A stretch of 6,508 nt of DNA from Allobranchiibius sp038199265 (GCA_038199265.1 JBBPZD010000277.1:1-6508); one strand, 5' to 3'; shown: positions 1-5,241, numbered from the stretch's first letter. The notes: a model not told the origin generated them from the letters alone. Numbers and translations: made by a program.

Positions 1-356
1 AGCGAACTGGCGGCCAGCGCGAGCACGGCCGGGTACTCGAACCCACCCTGCTGGGCGAAGAAGCCGTTGGAGGCGTGCATCGATCCGGCGACTGCCATGG
101 TGCCGGTCACGGCTCCCGCTGCGGCGGGAGTGGCCAGCCCGGCGGCCAGCAGTGCGCCGCCACCGACCTCGCTGATACCGGCCAGGATCGCGTTCGCCTT
201 GCCGGGCTTGAAGCCGACGCTGTCAAAGAATGCTGCAGTGCCGTCGATCCCGCCGCCGCCGAAGGAACCGAAGAGCTTCTGGGAGCCGTGGGCGACGAGG
301 GTACCGCCGAGTCCCGCGCGAAGGGCGAGCAGGCCGATGTCATGGGTTGAGGTCAT
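1..356 (-). CDS. DoxX family membrane protein (partial, C-terminus off the left edge)
   Basis: About 118 N-terminal residues are present; the frame is open to the window edge. The protein begins MTSTHDIGLLALRAGLGG and carries the DoxX-type first-helix motif HGSQKLFG (residues 23-30). A Gly-rich loop follows, then a helix with SEVGGG (62-67), an Ala-rich helix (about 76-92) and the motif GFF..QGG.EYP (98-109) before the next helix, the usual four-helix DoxX arrangement. DoxX proteins are small inner-membrane proteins. In Mycobacterium tuberculosis a DoxX forms a membrane oxidoreductase complex with superoxide dismutase and a thiosulfate sulfurtransferase; whether this paralogue does so is unknown. 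I chose the ATG at 354-356 because it gives the full first helix. There is no clear ribosome site, but a TATGAT -10 element lies six bases upstream, suggesting a leaderless message. Family assignment is firm; exact function is not. Confidence 0.88.
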   Translation of the reverse strand, partial: MTSTHDIGLLALRAGLGGTLVAHGSQKLFGSFGGGGIDGTAAFFDSVGFKPGKANAILAGISEVGGGALLAAGLATPAAAGAVTGTMAVAGSMHASNGFFAQQGGFEYPAVLALAASS

Positions 357-362
357 TGCAAA

Positions 363-370
363 ATCATATA
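363..370 (-). promoter_or_regulatory. Probable -10 region of a leaderless DoxX-gene promoter
   Basis: On the minus strand the sequence TATATGAT is a good -10 element (TATGAT at 368-363). Only six bases separate it from the ATG at 356, so transcription would begin at or next to the start codon. Leaderless messages are common in actinobacteria, and no Shine-Dalgarno sequence is visible. No good -35 hexamer is found at normal spacing, which together with the upstream dyads suggests activator dependence. Inference from sequence only. Confidence 0.45.
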
Positions 371-435
371 GGTGATACGTCACCAACTTGACCAACGATC
401 ACGTGACCTGCATCACCCCTGACACATCTGATGTG
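371..435. promoter_or_regulatory. Cluster of dyad-symmetric operator candidates upstream of the DoxX gene
   Basis: Four dyads are packed into 65 bp: GGTGA-tacg-TCACC (371-384), directly abutting the -10 element; TCACGTGA (399-406); GTGA-N6-TCAC (403-416), which matches the core spacing of CRP/FNR-family sites; and CACATC-t-GATGTG (423-435). The octamer TGATGTGA within the last (429-436) recurs at 2348-2355. The symmetry is seen directly; binding by a CRP/FNR-type or other dimeric regulator is inference. Confidence 0.5.
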
Positions 436-479
436 AGGCCGGTGCTACGCGAAGCCTGAAAGATAGGCAAGCTGTCCTC

Positions 480-790
480 GTGTCTCCCCTCGCCCGTAAA
501 CCCTCGTTGCGCGTGTGTGCCTGGTCTTGTTCGCGGTCGGGCTGGGGCGCCAACCAGTTCGCGCCGCTGCTCCTGGTGTACGAAGCCCAGCAACCCTGAG
601 CGAGCAGCTCACAACATCGATGTTCGGCGGATTGATGGCCGGGGTTGCCCTCGTCACCACCGACCGCTGGCAGCTCGTGCCCACCATCGTGACAACCCTC
701 GCCGAGCAGATGCGGGCAAGCCGGGGGATCGCTGTCTTCGTGGCCCTCGCCGCAGTGACATCCGCGTGGGTGTTGATCAACGGGCGAGAA
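480..790 (+). pseudogene. Decayed major facilitator superfamily transporter (remnant)
   Basis: A GTG at 480 opens a frame reading VSPLARKPSLRV, and the same frame later reads GWGANQFAPLLLVYEA before a stop at 597-599. The piece between (515-541) makes sense only in another frame, where it reads VCLVLFAVG. Joined together they give the conserved first helix of actinobacterial MFS transporters (FAVGWGANQF.PLLLVY). A shift near the GTGTGTG run (513-519) and a compensating one near 541 would explain this. A third shift near 596 leads into LSEQLTTSMFGGLMAGVAL, which fits the loop and second helix. The remaining hydrophobic stretch, ending AVFVALAAVTSAWVLI, could be a terminal helix, implying a large internal deletion. 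The whole is about 100 residues against roughly 400 for the family. The right boundary is uncertain, because the last open frame runs on to 841 inside the crotonase gene. MFS identity of the N-terminus is fairly convincing; the rest is tentative. Confidence 0.5.
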
Positions 791-800
791 CCCGATCGGG

Positions 801-1595
801 TCAGCGGGATCGGGGAGCGAACGCGGGGCTCTCGCGCTTGAAGGCCGCCTCACGGGCGATCTTCGCGTTCTTCCCCGTCAGCAACCGCACCTGTTCCAGA
901 CGCTCGCGGCCGAAGGTGCGCCGGGGTCTGGAGTTCCAGCAGGTCTCGAACAGTCGCTTCGCCGCGGCGAGCGCATCCGGTGATCGGGTCGCCAGCTCGC
1001 CCGACAGCTGCAGCGCGTCGGCGTACGGGTCGGCGCCCACCTGCGACACCAGGCCCAGCTCGAGGGCCCGCTCGCCCGAGAACACCTGCGCGGTCATGGT
1101 GAGGCGCTTGGCCTGCTCGATCCCGACCAGTTGGGTCAGCGCGGCGATCCCGCTCATATCCGGAATCAAGCCCCATTTGCCCTCCAGCACCGACCATTTT
1201 GCGTCCGGGGTGGTGATGCGGAAGTCGGCACCGAGCGCGACCTGCACTCCTGCGCCGAAACAGTGACCGTGCACGGCGGCGATCACAGGGACCGGCAGCC
1301 GGCGCCACACCCAGCACGCCTCCTGGAAGGTGTTCGTGCCTCGCAACGGTCGCGGCAGCATTCCCTTGATGACACCGCTGCGCTGGGCGAAGGTGTCTGC
1401 GAAGTCGAGGCCGGCGCAGAACGAGTCGCCGACGCCGGAGATGACGACAGCGCGCACGGAACGGTCCGACCGCAGCTCTCGCGCGATCGAGATCAGACCG
1501 TGCAACATCGGCAACGTCAGCGCGTTGAGCTTCTCGGGTCGGTTCAGGCGCACGTCCGCGATACCGGCGGTGATGGTGCAGGTGACGTCGTTCAT
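801..1595 (-). CDS. Crotonase/enoyl-CoA hydratase-isomerase family protein
   Basis: A 264-residue protein of normal length for the crotonase superfamily, acting on acyl-CoA thioesters in the cytoplasm. Visible motifs are LNRPEKLNAL (17-26), the first oxyanion-hole segment FCAGLDF (59-65), the second GHCFGAGVQVALGADFRI (110-127), and EGKWGLIPDMSG (138-149). In the last, E138 and D146 have the Glu-x7-Asp spacing of the catalytic pair of delta3,5-delta2,4-dienoyl-CoA isomerase, rather than the two glutamates of classical enoyl-CoA hydratase, so double-bond isomerisation of unsaturated fatty acyl-CoAs is the better guess. The protein resembles the large bacterial group annotated simply as crotonase/enoyl-CoA hydratase family; precise substrate is unknown. 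The ATG at 1593-1595 has a weak AGGG eight bases upstream. The stop overlaps the tail of the transporter remnant's open frame on the other strand. It lies 139 bp behind the cupin gene, same direction. Confidence 0.9.
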   Translation of the reverse strand: MNDVTCTITAGIADVRLNRPEKLNALTLPMLHGLISIARELRSDRSVRAVVISGVGDSFCAGLDFADTFAQRSGVIKGMLPRPLRGTNTFQEACWVWRRLPVPVIAAVHGHCFGAGVQVALGADFRITTPDAKWSVLEGKWGLIPDMSGIAALTQLVGIEQAKRLTMTAQVFSGERALELGLVSQVGADPYADALQLSGELATRSPDALAAAKRLFETCWNSRPRRTFGRERLEQVRLLTGKNAKIAREAAFKRESPAFAPRSR

Positions 1596-1629
1596 GCCGG
1601 TAACCCTACGGAAACCCTCCCCTTTTCAG

Positions 1630-1707
1630 CGTTCGGGTCGCCACCGACCAGAACGGCGGCCTCATCCGGTCATTACCGGGCGTTTCGCGTCGCCAGGGAC
1701 CCGAACG
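1630..1707. repeat. 78-bp element bounded by 10-bp perfect inverted repeats
   Basis: CGTTCGGGTC at 1630-1639 is the exact reverse complement of GACCCGAACG at 1698-1707. Inside lies a smaller stem, CCGGT-catt-ACCGG (1666-1679). The element fills most of the 139-bp gap between the dioxygenase-like gene and the crotonase gene. It could be a transcript hairpin affecting readthrough or mRNA stability, or a short mobile-type repeat. No T-run follows, so it is not a classic terminator. Confidence 0.45.
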
Positions 1708-1734
1708 TGGGATGCCAGGGATGTACCGGGTGAG

Positions 1735-2184
1735 TCAGCTGGCCATCGGGTGCGGACGCCCGGCGTGCCACGAGTACGTGGTCATGTCGGCCAGTCCCGG
1801 GGAGTAGGCGTGCACCGACAGGGCGAGCTCGTCACCGATGTTGGTGGTGTTGTGCACCAGACCGGGAGTGAAGCTGAACTCGTCGCCGGGGCCCAGGTCG
1901 CCCTCGGTCGATGTGCCACCACGCCACGTCTCGTGGGTCAACGAGCCCTGAACGACGTGGAAAGCGCCACTGGCCGAACCGTGGTCGTGCCAACCGGTCG
2001 CCACCCCGGACGGCCACGCGACCAGCCACACCTCCAGATATGGCGTAGCGTCCAGCTCTACGCGGGTGCGTTCGGTCTCGTCGGGGTCGATTCGCCTCAT
2101 CAGATCGCCGTTGCTGGCAAAGAGCCGGGCGATGCGCAGAAGTTGCTCATCGTTGAAGGTACGGATACCGACGGACGCGGTCAT
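1735..2184 (-). CDS. Cysteine dioxygenase family (thiol dioxygenase-like) cupin protein
   Basis: A 149-residue single-domain cupin. The first metal motif is WHDHGSASG (65-73), giving H66 and H68; the third ligand is H111 in GLVHNTTN. SVHAYSP (123-129) holds the His-x-Tyr pair (H125, Y127) equivalent to H155 and Y157 of mammalian cysteine dioxygenase, and MTTYSW follows. The residue that is Cys93 in the mammalian enzyme is glycine here (G73), so no Cys-Tyr crosslink can form, as is usual in bacterial members. R41 is a candidate substrate-carboxylate binder. Enzymes of this family use Fe(II) and O2 to oxidise cysteine, 3-mercaptopropionate or similar thiols to sulfinates; which thiol is used here cannot be told. 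Length is short of the roughly 200 residues of mammalian CDO but normal for small bacterial members. GGAG at 2194-2197 lies nine bases before the ATG. It may share a message with the crotonase gene downstream. Confidence 0.82.
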   Translation of the reverse strand: MTASVGIRTFNDEQLLRIARLFASNGDLMRRIDPDETERTRVELDATPYLEVWLVAWPSGVATGWHDHGSASGAFHVVQGSLTHETWRGGTSTEGDLGPGDEFSFTPGLVHNTTNIGDELALSVHAYSPGLADMTTYSWHAGRPHPMAS

Positions 2185-2236
2185 GTTTGAGGACTCCAGG
2201 TAGGTGGCCGACTGACTCGGCGGGGCTGACGGTTTC

Positions 2237-2254
2237 TTGAACGGCGAGGTTCAA
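2237..2254. promoter_or_regulatory. Inverted repeat in the 5' region of the dioxygenase-like gene
   Basis: TTGAAC-ggcgag-GTTCAA is a perfect 6-bp inverted repeat with a 6-bp centre, 53-70 bp upstream of the ATG at 2184. Size and position fit an operator for a dimeric regulator, or a small hairpin in the 5' leader. No regulator can be assigned. Confidence 0.4.
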
Positions 2255-2334
2255 ACGCGACAGCGTCGCCACATCGCCGTGCGCGTCATGCGGCGCATCG
2301 GCTGATATGTGGCGGTTCGGAACATGAGAGAACT

Positions 2335-2359
2335 ACATCACGAGGTTTGATGTGACACA
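2335..2359. promoter_or_regulatory. Overlapping dyads sharing TGATGTGA with the DoxX upstream region
   Basis: ACATCA-N7-TGATGT (2335-2353) overlaps TGTG-a-CACA (2351-2359). The octamer TGATGTGA (2348-2355) is identical to 429-436 upstream of the DoxX gene. Both lie upstream of minus-strand genes, so one regulator could serve both. The distance of about 150 bp from the dioxygenase-like start is rather long unless the leader is long. Confidence 0.35.
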
Positions 2360-2434
2360 AAACACTGAAGATGTCGAGGGACTTTCGTCGTAAGAGTTTC
2401 GTAGGACGAGCACCTTGATGCGATCCGCACCAGT

Positions 2435-2458
2435 CGGCGTCGTGCTCCTATGACGCCG
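2435..2458 (-). terminator. Hairpin, possible terminator of the minus-strand hemerythrin-reductase-cupin unit
   Basis: CGGCGTC (2435-2441) and GACGCCG (2452-2458) form a 7-bp GC-rich stem with a 10-base loop, downstream of the cupin gene in the minus direction. There is no following U-tract. Hairpins without a U-tract are often proposed as actinobacterial terminators, but the call is weak. Confidence 0.3.
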
Positions 2459-2473
2459 GAAGTTCCCCATGTT

Positions 2474-2671
2474 CTACGACGACCTGTCGGATTTGATTCG
2501 TGCGCTGGTGATGAAGGGCTTCAGGATGCCCGGTGCCACGATGGTCGCCTCGGGTCGTAGCTCCATGCTGATCGCCAGGGCCAAGGCATCTGTCACGCTC
2601 GCGAAGAAGCCGGGACGGGCAAGGCCTCGGAGTTCCTCAGCTGACCGGCCACCCGCTGATTCCCACCACAA
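2474..2671 (-). pseudogene. Doubtful short ORF or gene remnant overlapping the end of the small cupin
   Basis: The open frame gives 65 residues from a TTG at 2671, overlapping the last 35 bp of the cupin gene. The part beyond the cupin reads ELRGLARPGFF then a hydrophobic run containing VTDALALAISMELR and PEATIVAPGILKPF, ending in KSDRSS. Third codon positions are strongly GC-rich, as in the real genes here, which hints that this was once coding sequence. I recognise no family, see no good start, and no ribosome site decides one. It could be the C-terminal scrap of a deleted gene or a chance frame. The plus-strand frame over the same bases lacks any recognisable domain. Confidence 0.22.
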
Positions 2672-3008
2672 AGTCGGCGGGACCGGCAGCGATGACCAGG
2701 CGAGCGAACTCAGTGCCCGGATTGGTCAACGACACGGCCTCCCGCTGCGTCACCAGCACGGCATCGCCGGTTTCCACGACGACGACCTCGTTGCCCTGGG
2801 CGATGTTCACCGTCCCGATGATGGGCATCACGATGATGTCCGATCCCGAGTGACCGTGCTGTGGCATCGCGGTGCCCGCCGGTACATCGACCGTGATCAT
2901 CGCGATGCTCAGCCCATCCGGTTCGCCACCGAAGATAATTCGCACCGTTGGCACGTTCCTTGCCGCCGGTGCGCCCACCGATGCGTCATGCAGCTTCCGC
3001 AGCTCCAT
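2637..3008 (-). CDS. Small single-domain cupin protein
   Basis: A 123-residue one-domain cupin beginning MELRKLHDASVGAPAARN. The cupin strand motif is PAGTAMPQHGHSGSDIIVMPIIG (about 43-65) with QHGH giving two His ligands. The second motif is GDAVLVTQREAVSLTNPG, where the usual late His is not obvious. Small cupins of this kind bind Fe, Mn or other metals, or act as sensors or lyases; nothing identifies a substrate. The start is fixed by GGAGG at 3014-3018, five bases before the ATG at 3006-3008, and by the family's typical N-terminus. The first 100 bp overlap, in another frame, the open end of the truncated cobalamin adenosyltransferase, so the cupin reads out of the broken gene. It is the last well-supported gene of the minus-strand cluster. 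Confidence 0.78.
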   Translation of the reverse strand: MELRKLHDASVGAPAARNVPTVRIIFGGEPDGLSIAMITVDVPAGTAMPQHGHSGSDIIVMPIIGTVNIAQGNEVVVVETGDAVLVTQREAVSLTNPGTEFARLVIAAGPADFVVGISGWPVS

Positions 3009-3202
3009 CGCGACCTCCAGGTCGTCTCTGTCCGTAGCGCGGGGCCCTGCGTCAGGGCACGGGCCAGACCCAGGGTGGACACCGCTTCGTCGATGCTGCC
3101 CACGGCATCGATCAGTGGGTCGGCCTTCGAGGTGGCTCCGCCGAAGAGTCGGCCGGTGCTCCCGTCGGCGCCGAACTCGGTGTAAATCCGGCTGTCACTC
3201 AT
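2909..3202 (-). pseudogene. Truncated PduO-type cob(I)alamin adenosyltransferase (N-terminal third)
   Basis: From the ATG at 3200-3202 the frame reads MSDSRIYTEFGADGSTGRLF, then GGATSKADPLIDAVGSIDEA and VSTLGLARAL. These are the N-terminal hallmarks of PduO-type ATP:cob(I)alamin adenosyltransferase: IYT..GD.G.TGL..G, SK.DP..EA.G..DE and LGLARA. The P-loop-like segment and the start of the first long helix are present. After about residue 52 the frame turns Arg/Trp/Cys-rich, unlike the family, and stops at 97 residues against roughly 190. The C-terminal helices with the conserved Arg and Glu of the active site are missing, so catalysis is not expected. Translation initiation looks intact: GGGAGG at 3210-3215 is seven bases upstream, and the ATG overlaps the reductase stop by four bases (ATGA, 3199-3202). 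A sequencing error could in principle cause a frameshift, but no downstream frame restores the missing part; instead it runs into the cupin. Most likely a deletion remnant. Confidence 0.7.
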
Positions 3203-3966
3203 CCCAGCGCCTCCCGTGGCCTCCGGGCCGGTGGTGGACCGGACCACGGTTGTGGGTCGGAGAAGAACTCCTCGGTATGCACCCGTGCCGCACTCGCGCC
3301 GAGGACCTTCGCCGCGTGGGCACAGTCGACTACGAAACCCGGCGGCCCGGCGGCGAACACCTGGCTGTCAGGCGCGATATCGACCAGCTGAGGCAGCAAC
3401 GTGGGGATCCGACCGACGGGTGCCGGACCAGTCGAACCGGTCAGGGTGCGCAGATACCGGAACGAGCATTCGTCGCGGGCCCAGCGCAGCAGGTCCGGCT
3501 CGTCGATGAGATCACGCTCGGTGCGGGCGGAGAAGAACAGCGTGACGTCCCGGCCGGTCCGTCTGCGCAGCAAATCCTCAGCAATCGCCCGAATCGGTGC
3601 CAATCCCGAGCCGCCGCCCAGCAGTAGCAGCGGGCTTGCTTGCTGGTCGTCCACCACGAAGGTGCCATACGGCCCCTCCACATCCACCTCGTCACCGGGC
3701 CGCAACACCTCGTGCACCCAGGTGCTCGTCGGCCCGCCGGGCACCTTGGTGACGAGCAGGGAGATTTCGCCATCCTGCGACGGTGCGTCGGCAATCGAGT
3801 AAGAACGCTGTGGGATCCCTCCCCTCGCGTCACCGAGCAGGACGTATTGGCCTGCTCGGTAGCCCAGCGGGCTAGCCAGCGGAGCGAGGCGGACTTCGCG
3901 GATGACCGGTGTGATGACGGTGTTGCGCAGCACCGCATACCGGCGCAGTGAAGGCAGGTCACTCAT
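3199..3966 (-). CDS. FAD-binding ferredoxin-NADP reductase-type oxidoreductase
   Basis: A 255-residue flavoprotein of the ferredoxin-NADP+ reductase superfamily. The FAD domain shows YRAGQYVLL (36-44) and the flavin-binding RSYS (54-57), then the TKVPGGPTSTWVHE segment and GPYGTF (98-103). The NAD(P)H domain shows LLLLGGGSGLAPIRAI (113-128), the FFSARTERDL region (144-153), AGPPGF (206-211) and TEEFF near the end (231-235). No four-Cys [2Fe-2S] motif lies at either end, so it is a stand-alone reductase module moving electrons from NAD(P)H through FAD to a separate partner. Candidate partners by context are the hemerythrin-like protein encoded 18 bp upstream or, formerly, cob(II)alamin for the adjacent adenosyltransferase. 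The start has a fine ribosome site, GGTGAT (3973-3978), six bases before the ATG. The stop overlaps the next start as ATGA, implying coupled translation. Family is secure; partner is inferred. Confidence 0.9.
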   Translation of the reverse strand: MSDLPSLRRYAVLRNTVITPVIREVRLAPLASPLGYRAGQYVLLGDARGGIPQRSYSIADAPSQDGEISLLVTKVPGGPTSTWVHEVLRPGDEVDVEGPYGTFVVDDQQASPLLLLGGGSGLAPIRAIAEDLLRRRTGRDVTLFFSARTERDLIDEPDLLRWARDECSFRYLRTLTGSTGPAPVGRIPTLLPQLVDIAPDSQVFAAGPPGFVVDCAHAAKVLGASAARVHTEEFFSDPQPWSGPPPARRPREALG

Positions 3967-3984
3967 CGCGGTATCACCCGCGGG

Positions 3985-4506
3985 TCACAGGTAGGTGAAG
4001 TGAGAGTCGTAATTCGTGGCCATCGCAACGACCATCCCGTCGAGAAGGTCTGACACCTCGACGCCCACAGCCTGCATGGCGGGGATCAGGACGGTTTCCT
4101 CTTTCTCGATGCGTAGCCCGACCAGGGTCACCAGGGCACGCCCGGCCACAGCGATCTGCAGCACGTTCTCGGAGCGTTCGATGTCCGTCACCAGCTTCAT
4201 CAAGAAGCGATGGTCGAGCTCCAAAGCAGTGACGAGCGCGTCCAGCCCGGCCTCACGGGCGCCCGAATACAAGATCTGCTCCTCGGTGCGAAGGTGGGCC
4301 AGGACGTCCCCGTGCAGAAAATCGAGCAGCCCGTCGCGCAACTGACGGCCCTCGCTGTCGGGATCGGCGCTGGCGGCCGCAACCACCGCGTCAACCCGCC
4401 CGACCAAACCCGACCACAGTCCGGCGTGGTGATCATCGGACACGCGGCTGTTCGCCCCTACCGACTGGTCACGGTGCAGGTCAGCGGTCCTGAAGGAAGT
4501 GTTCAT
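3985..4506 (-). CDS. Single-domain hemerythrin-like (HHE) protein
   Basis: A 173-residue four-helix protein of the hemerythrin/HHE cation-binding family. Candidate di-iron ligands are H26/H27 in DDHHAGLW, H71 and E75 in HLRTEEQ, H99 in ELDHRF, and E136 in RIEKEETVLIP. At the second HxxxE site, where family members usually have His, this protein has R132 (codon at 4111-4113). Such proteins bind O2, NO or peroxide, or store iron; actinobacterial examples have been linked to nitric oxide and oxidative stress. The frame is open further upstream to 4710, but that part overlaps the regulator gene and has no family similarity. I therefore place the start at the ATG at 4504-4506, about 20 residues before the first ligand helix. 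It starts 71 bp after the regulator's stop behind its own AT-rich promoter, and leads the unit hemerythrin, reductase, adenosyltransferase remnant, cupin. Confidence 0.85.
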   Translation of the reverse strand: MNTSFRTADLHRDQSVGANSRVSDDHHAGLWSGLVGRVDAVVAAASADPDSEGRQLRDGLLDFLHGDVLAHLRTEEQILYSGAREAGLDALVTALELDHRFLMKLVTDIERSENVLQIAVAGRALVTLVGLRIEKEETVLIPAMQAVGVEVSDLLDGMVVAMATNYDSHFTYL

Positions 4507-4541
4507 ACCTATTACTACAGTTAAACCTGTGTTAATTACAA
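4507..4541 (-). promoter_or_regulatory. Probable leaderless promoter of the hemerythrin gene, with internal dyad
   Basis: Read on the minus strand, TTGTAA (4541-4536) and TAGTAA (4517-4512) stand 18 bp apart as -35 and -10 elements. The ATG at 4506 is only five bases past the -10, and no Shine-Dalgarno sequence is present, so the message is probably leaderless. ACAG-ttaaac-CTGT (4517-4530) forms an inverted repeat in the spacer and could be the operator. This AT-rich patch stands out sharply from its GC-rich surroundings. Confidence 0.5.
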
Positions 4542-4577
4542 GGCCCCCTGGTCGCTCATCACACCGCCCTAGGCGCG

Positions 4578-5222
4578 TTACCCGTCGGCGAGGGATGAGA
4601 GATGGGCCAGGCACAACGTCGGCTGCACGAAGGGCTCGAGTCGATCCACCGTGAGCGGGGAGTCCATTTCTTCCAGCGCCCCTTGCATCAGACCCAGATG
4701 AATCGTGCACGCAATCTGCGGATGAGTCGTGGCGACCTCACGGAACGGGCAGTTGCGCAGCCGCAGCACACGTGGCGCACCGACGTCACGCTCGGGATCG
4801 AAGCCGACCTCTTCGAGCATGTCCTGCAGCCGGTTGCGCGTCTGCTCGGCATCCACCCGCTGGTAGGGCACCGGCCGCTCGGACAGGTACCGCCCCCAAG
4901 CTCGTCCGGCCTTCAGAGAAGCGTCTTCCGCATCTGGCACAGACCTCGCCACCAGGCTGGTGAGGATCGTGGACAACATCGAGAAGTTGCGCCGCCCCAC
5001 GTGCGCGCCCTCTGCTGTCGCCGCGTAGACCGTCCGGGGCCGGCCGGGGGCATCCAACTTCTCGTGCTCAGGAGCCGCCAAACCCTCGTCGACGAGCCCG
5101 ACCAGATAACCCCGCGCGGTATTAGGGTGCACCTCGAGCAGTGCGGCAACCTCCCGAACGCCGAGGGGCTTGCCGCCGTCTCGCAGGGCTCGTAGGACAC
5201 GCGCCCGGCCGTCCTTGCGCAT
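4578..5222 (-). CDS. Helix-turn-helix regulator with Cys/His-rich C-terminus (SufR-like, putative metal or Fe-S sensor)
   Basis: A 214-residue regulator. Residues 1-66 form a winged helix-turn-helix: LGVREVAALLEVHPNTARGYL (20-40) is the DNA-reading unit and APGRPRTVY (58-66) the wing. A helical middle follows. The C-terminal part has LRNCPF (155-160; C158), then C172 and H175 in ACTIH, then C204 and H207 in LCLAH. The layout C-x13-C-x31-C with two CxxH pairs resembles the SufR-type group, in which Cys residues hold an Fe-S cluster sensing iron or redox state, though the spacing differs from classical SufR. I infer metal or Fe-S binding; the ligand is unproven. GAGGTG lies six bases ahead of the ATG at 5220-5222. 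The gene precedes the hemerythrin gene and diverges from the second hemerythrin gene, so it is the natural regulator of both and probably of itself through the dyads at 5242-5324. Confidence 0.82.
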   Translation of the reverse strand: MRKDGRARVLRALRDGGKPLGVREVAALLEVHPNTARGYLVGLVDEGLAAPEHEKLDAPGRPRTVYAATAEGAHVGRRNFSMLSTILTSLVARSVPDAEDASLKAGRAWGRYLSERPVPYQRVDAEQTRNRLQDMLEEVGFDPERDVGAPRVLRLRNCPFREVATTHPQIACTIHLGLMQGALEEMDSPLTVDRLEPFVQPTLCLAHLSSLADG

Positions 5223-5241
5223 CTCCTACACCTCTCACTGA

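Larger units (their letters stand above)
2185..2636. other. Mostly non-coding stretch upstream of the dioxygenase-like gene
   Basis: About 450 bp separate the dioxygenase-like gene from the small cupin. The stretch holds an inverted repeat at 2237-2254, a palindrome ATGCG-g-CGCAT at 2288-2298, a dyad region at 2335-2359, a terminator-like hairpin at 2435-2458 and a doubtful minus-strand ORF at 2474-2671. It must contain the promoter of the dioxygenase-like gene on the minus strand, but no convincing -35/-10 pair could be picked out. No plus-strand gene is supported. Confidence 0.5.

Noticed and set aside
413..853. Minus-strand open frames between the DoxX and crotonase genes
   Set aside because: The translations are low in hydrophobic structure and motif-free, whereas the plus strand carries a recognisable MFS first helix.
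1330..2190. Plus-strand open frame of 286 codons across the crotonase and dioxygenase-like genes
   Set aside because: High-GC shadow frame: both minus-strand genes under it are well supported and its product shows no recognisable motif.
2469..3185. Long plus-strand open frame of 238 codons
   Set aside because: It is antisense to the cupin and adenosyltransferase remnant, both of which have clear family motifs; its translation is rich in Arg, Ser and Pro with no domain.
4507..4710. N-terminal extension of the hemerythrin frame back to 4710
   Set aside because: It would overlap the end of the regulator gene by about 130 bp, and the added residues are Arg/Gly-rich with no similarity to the family.
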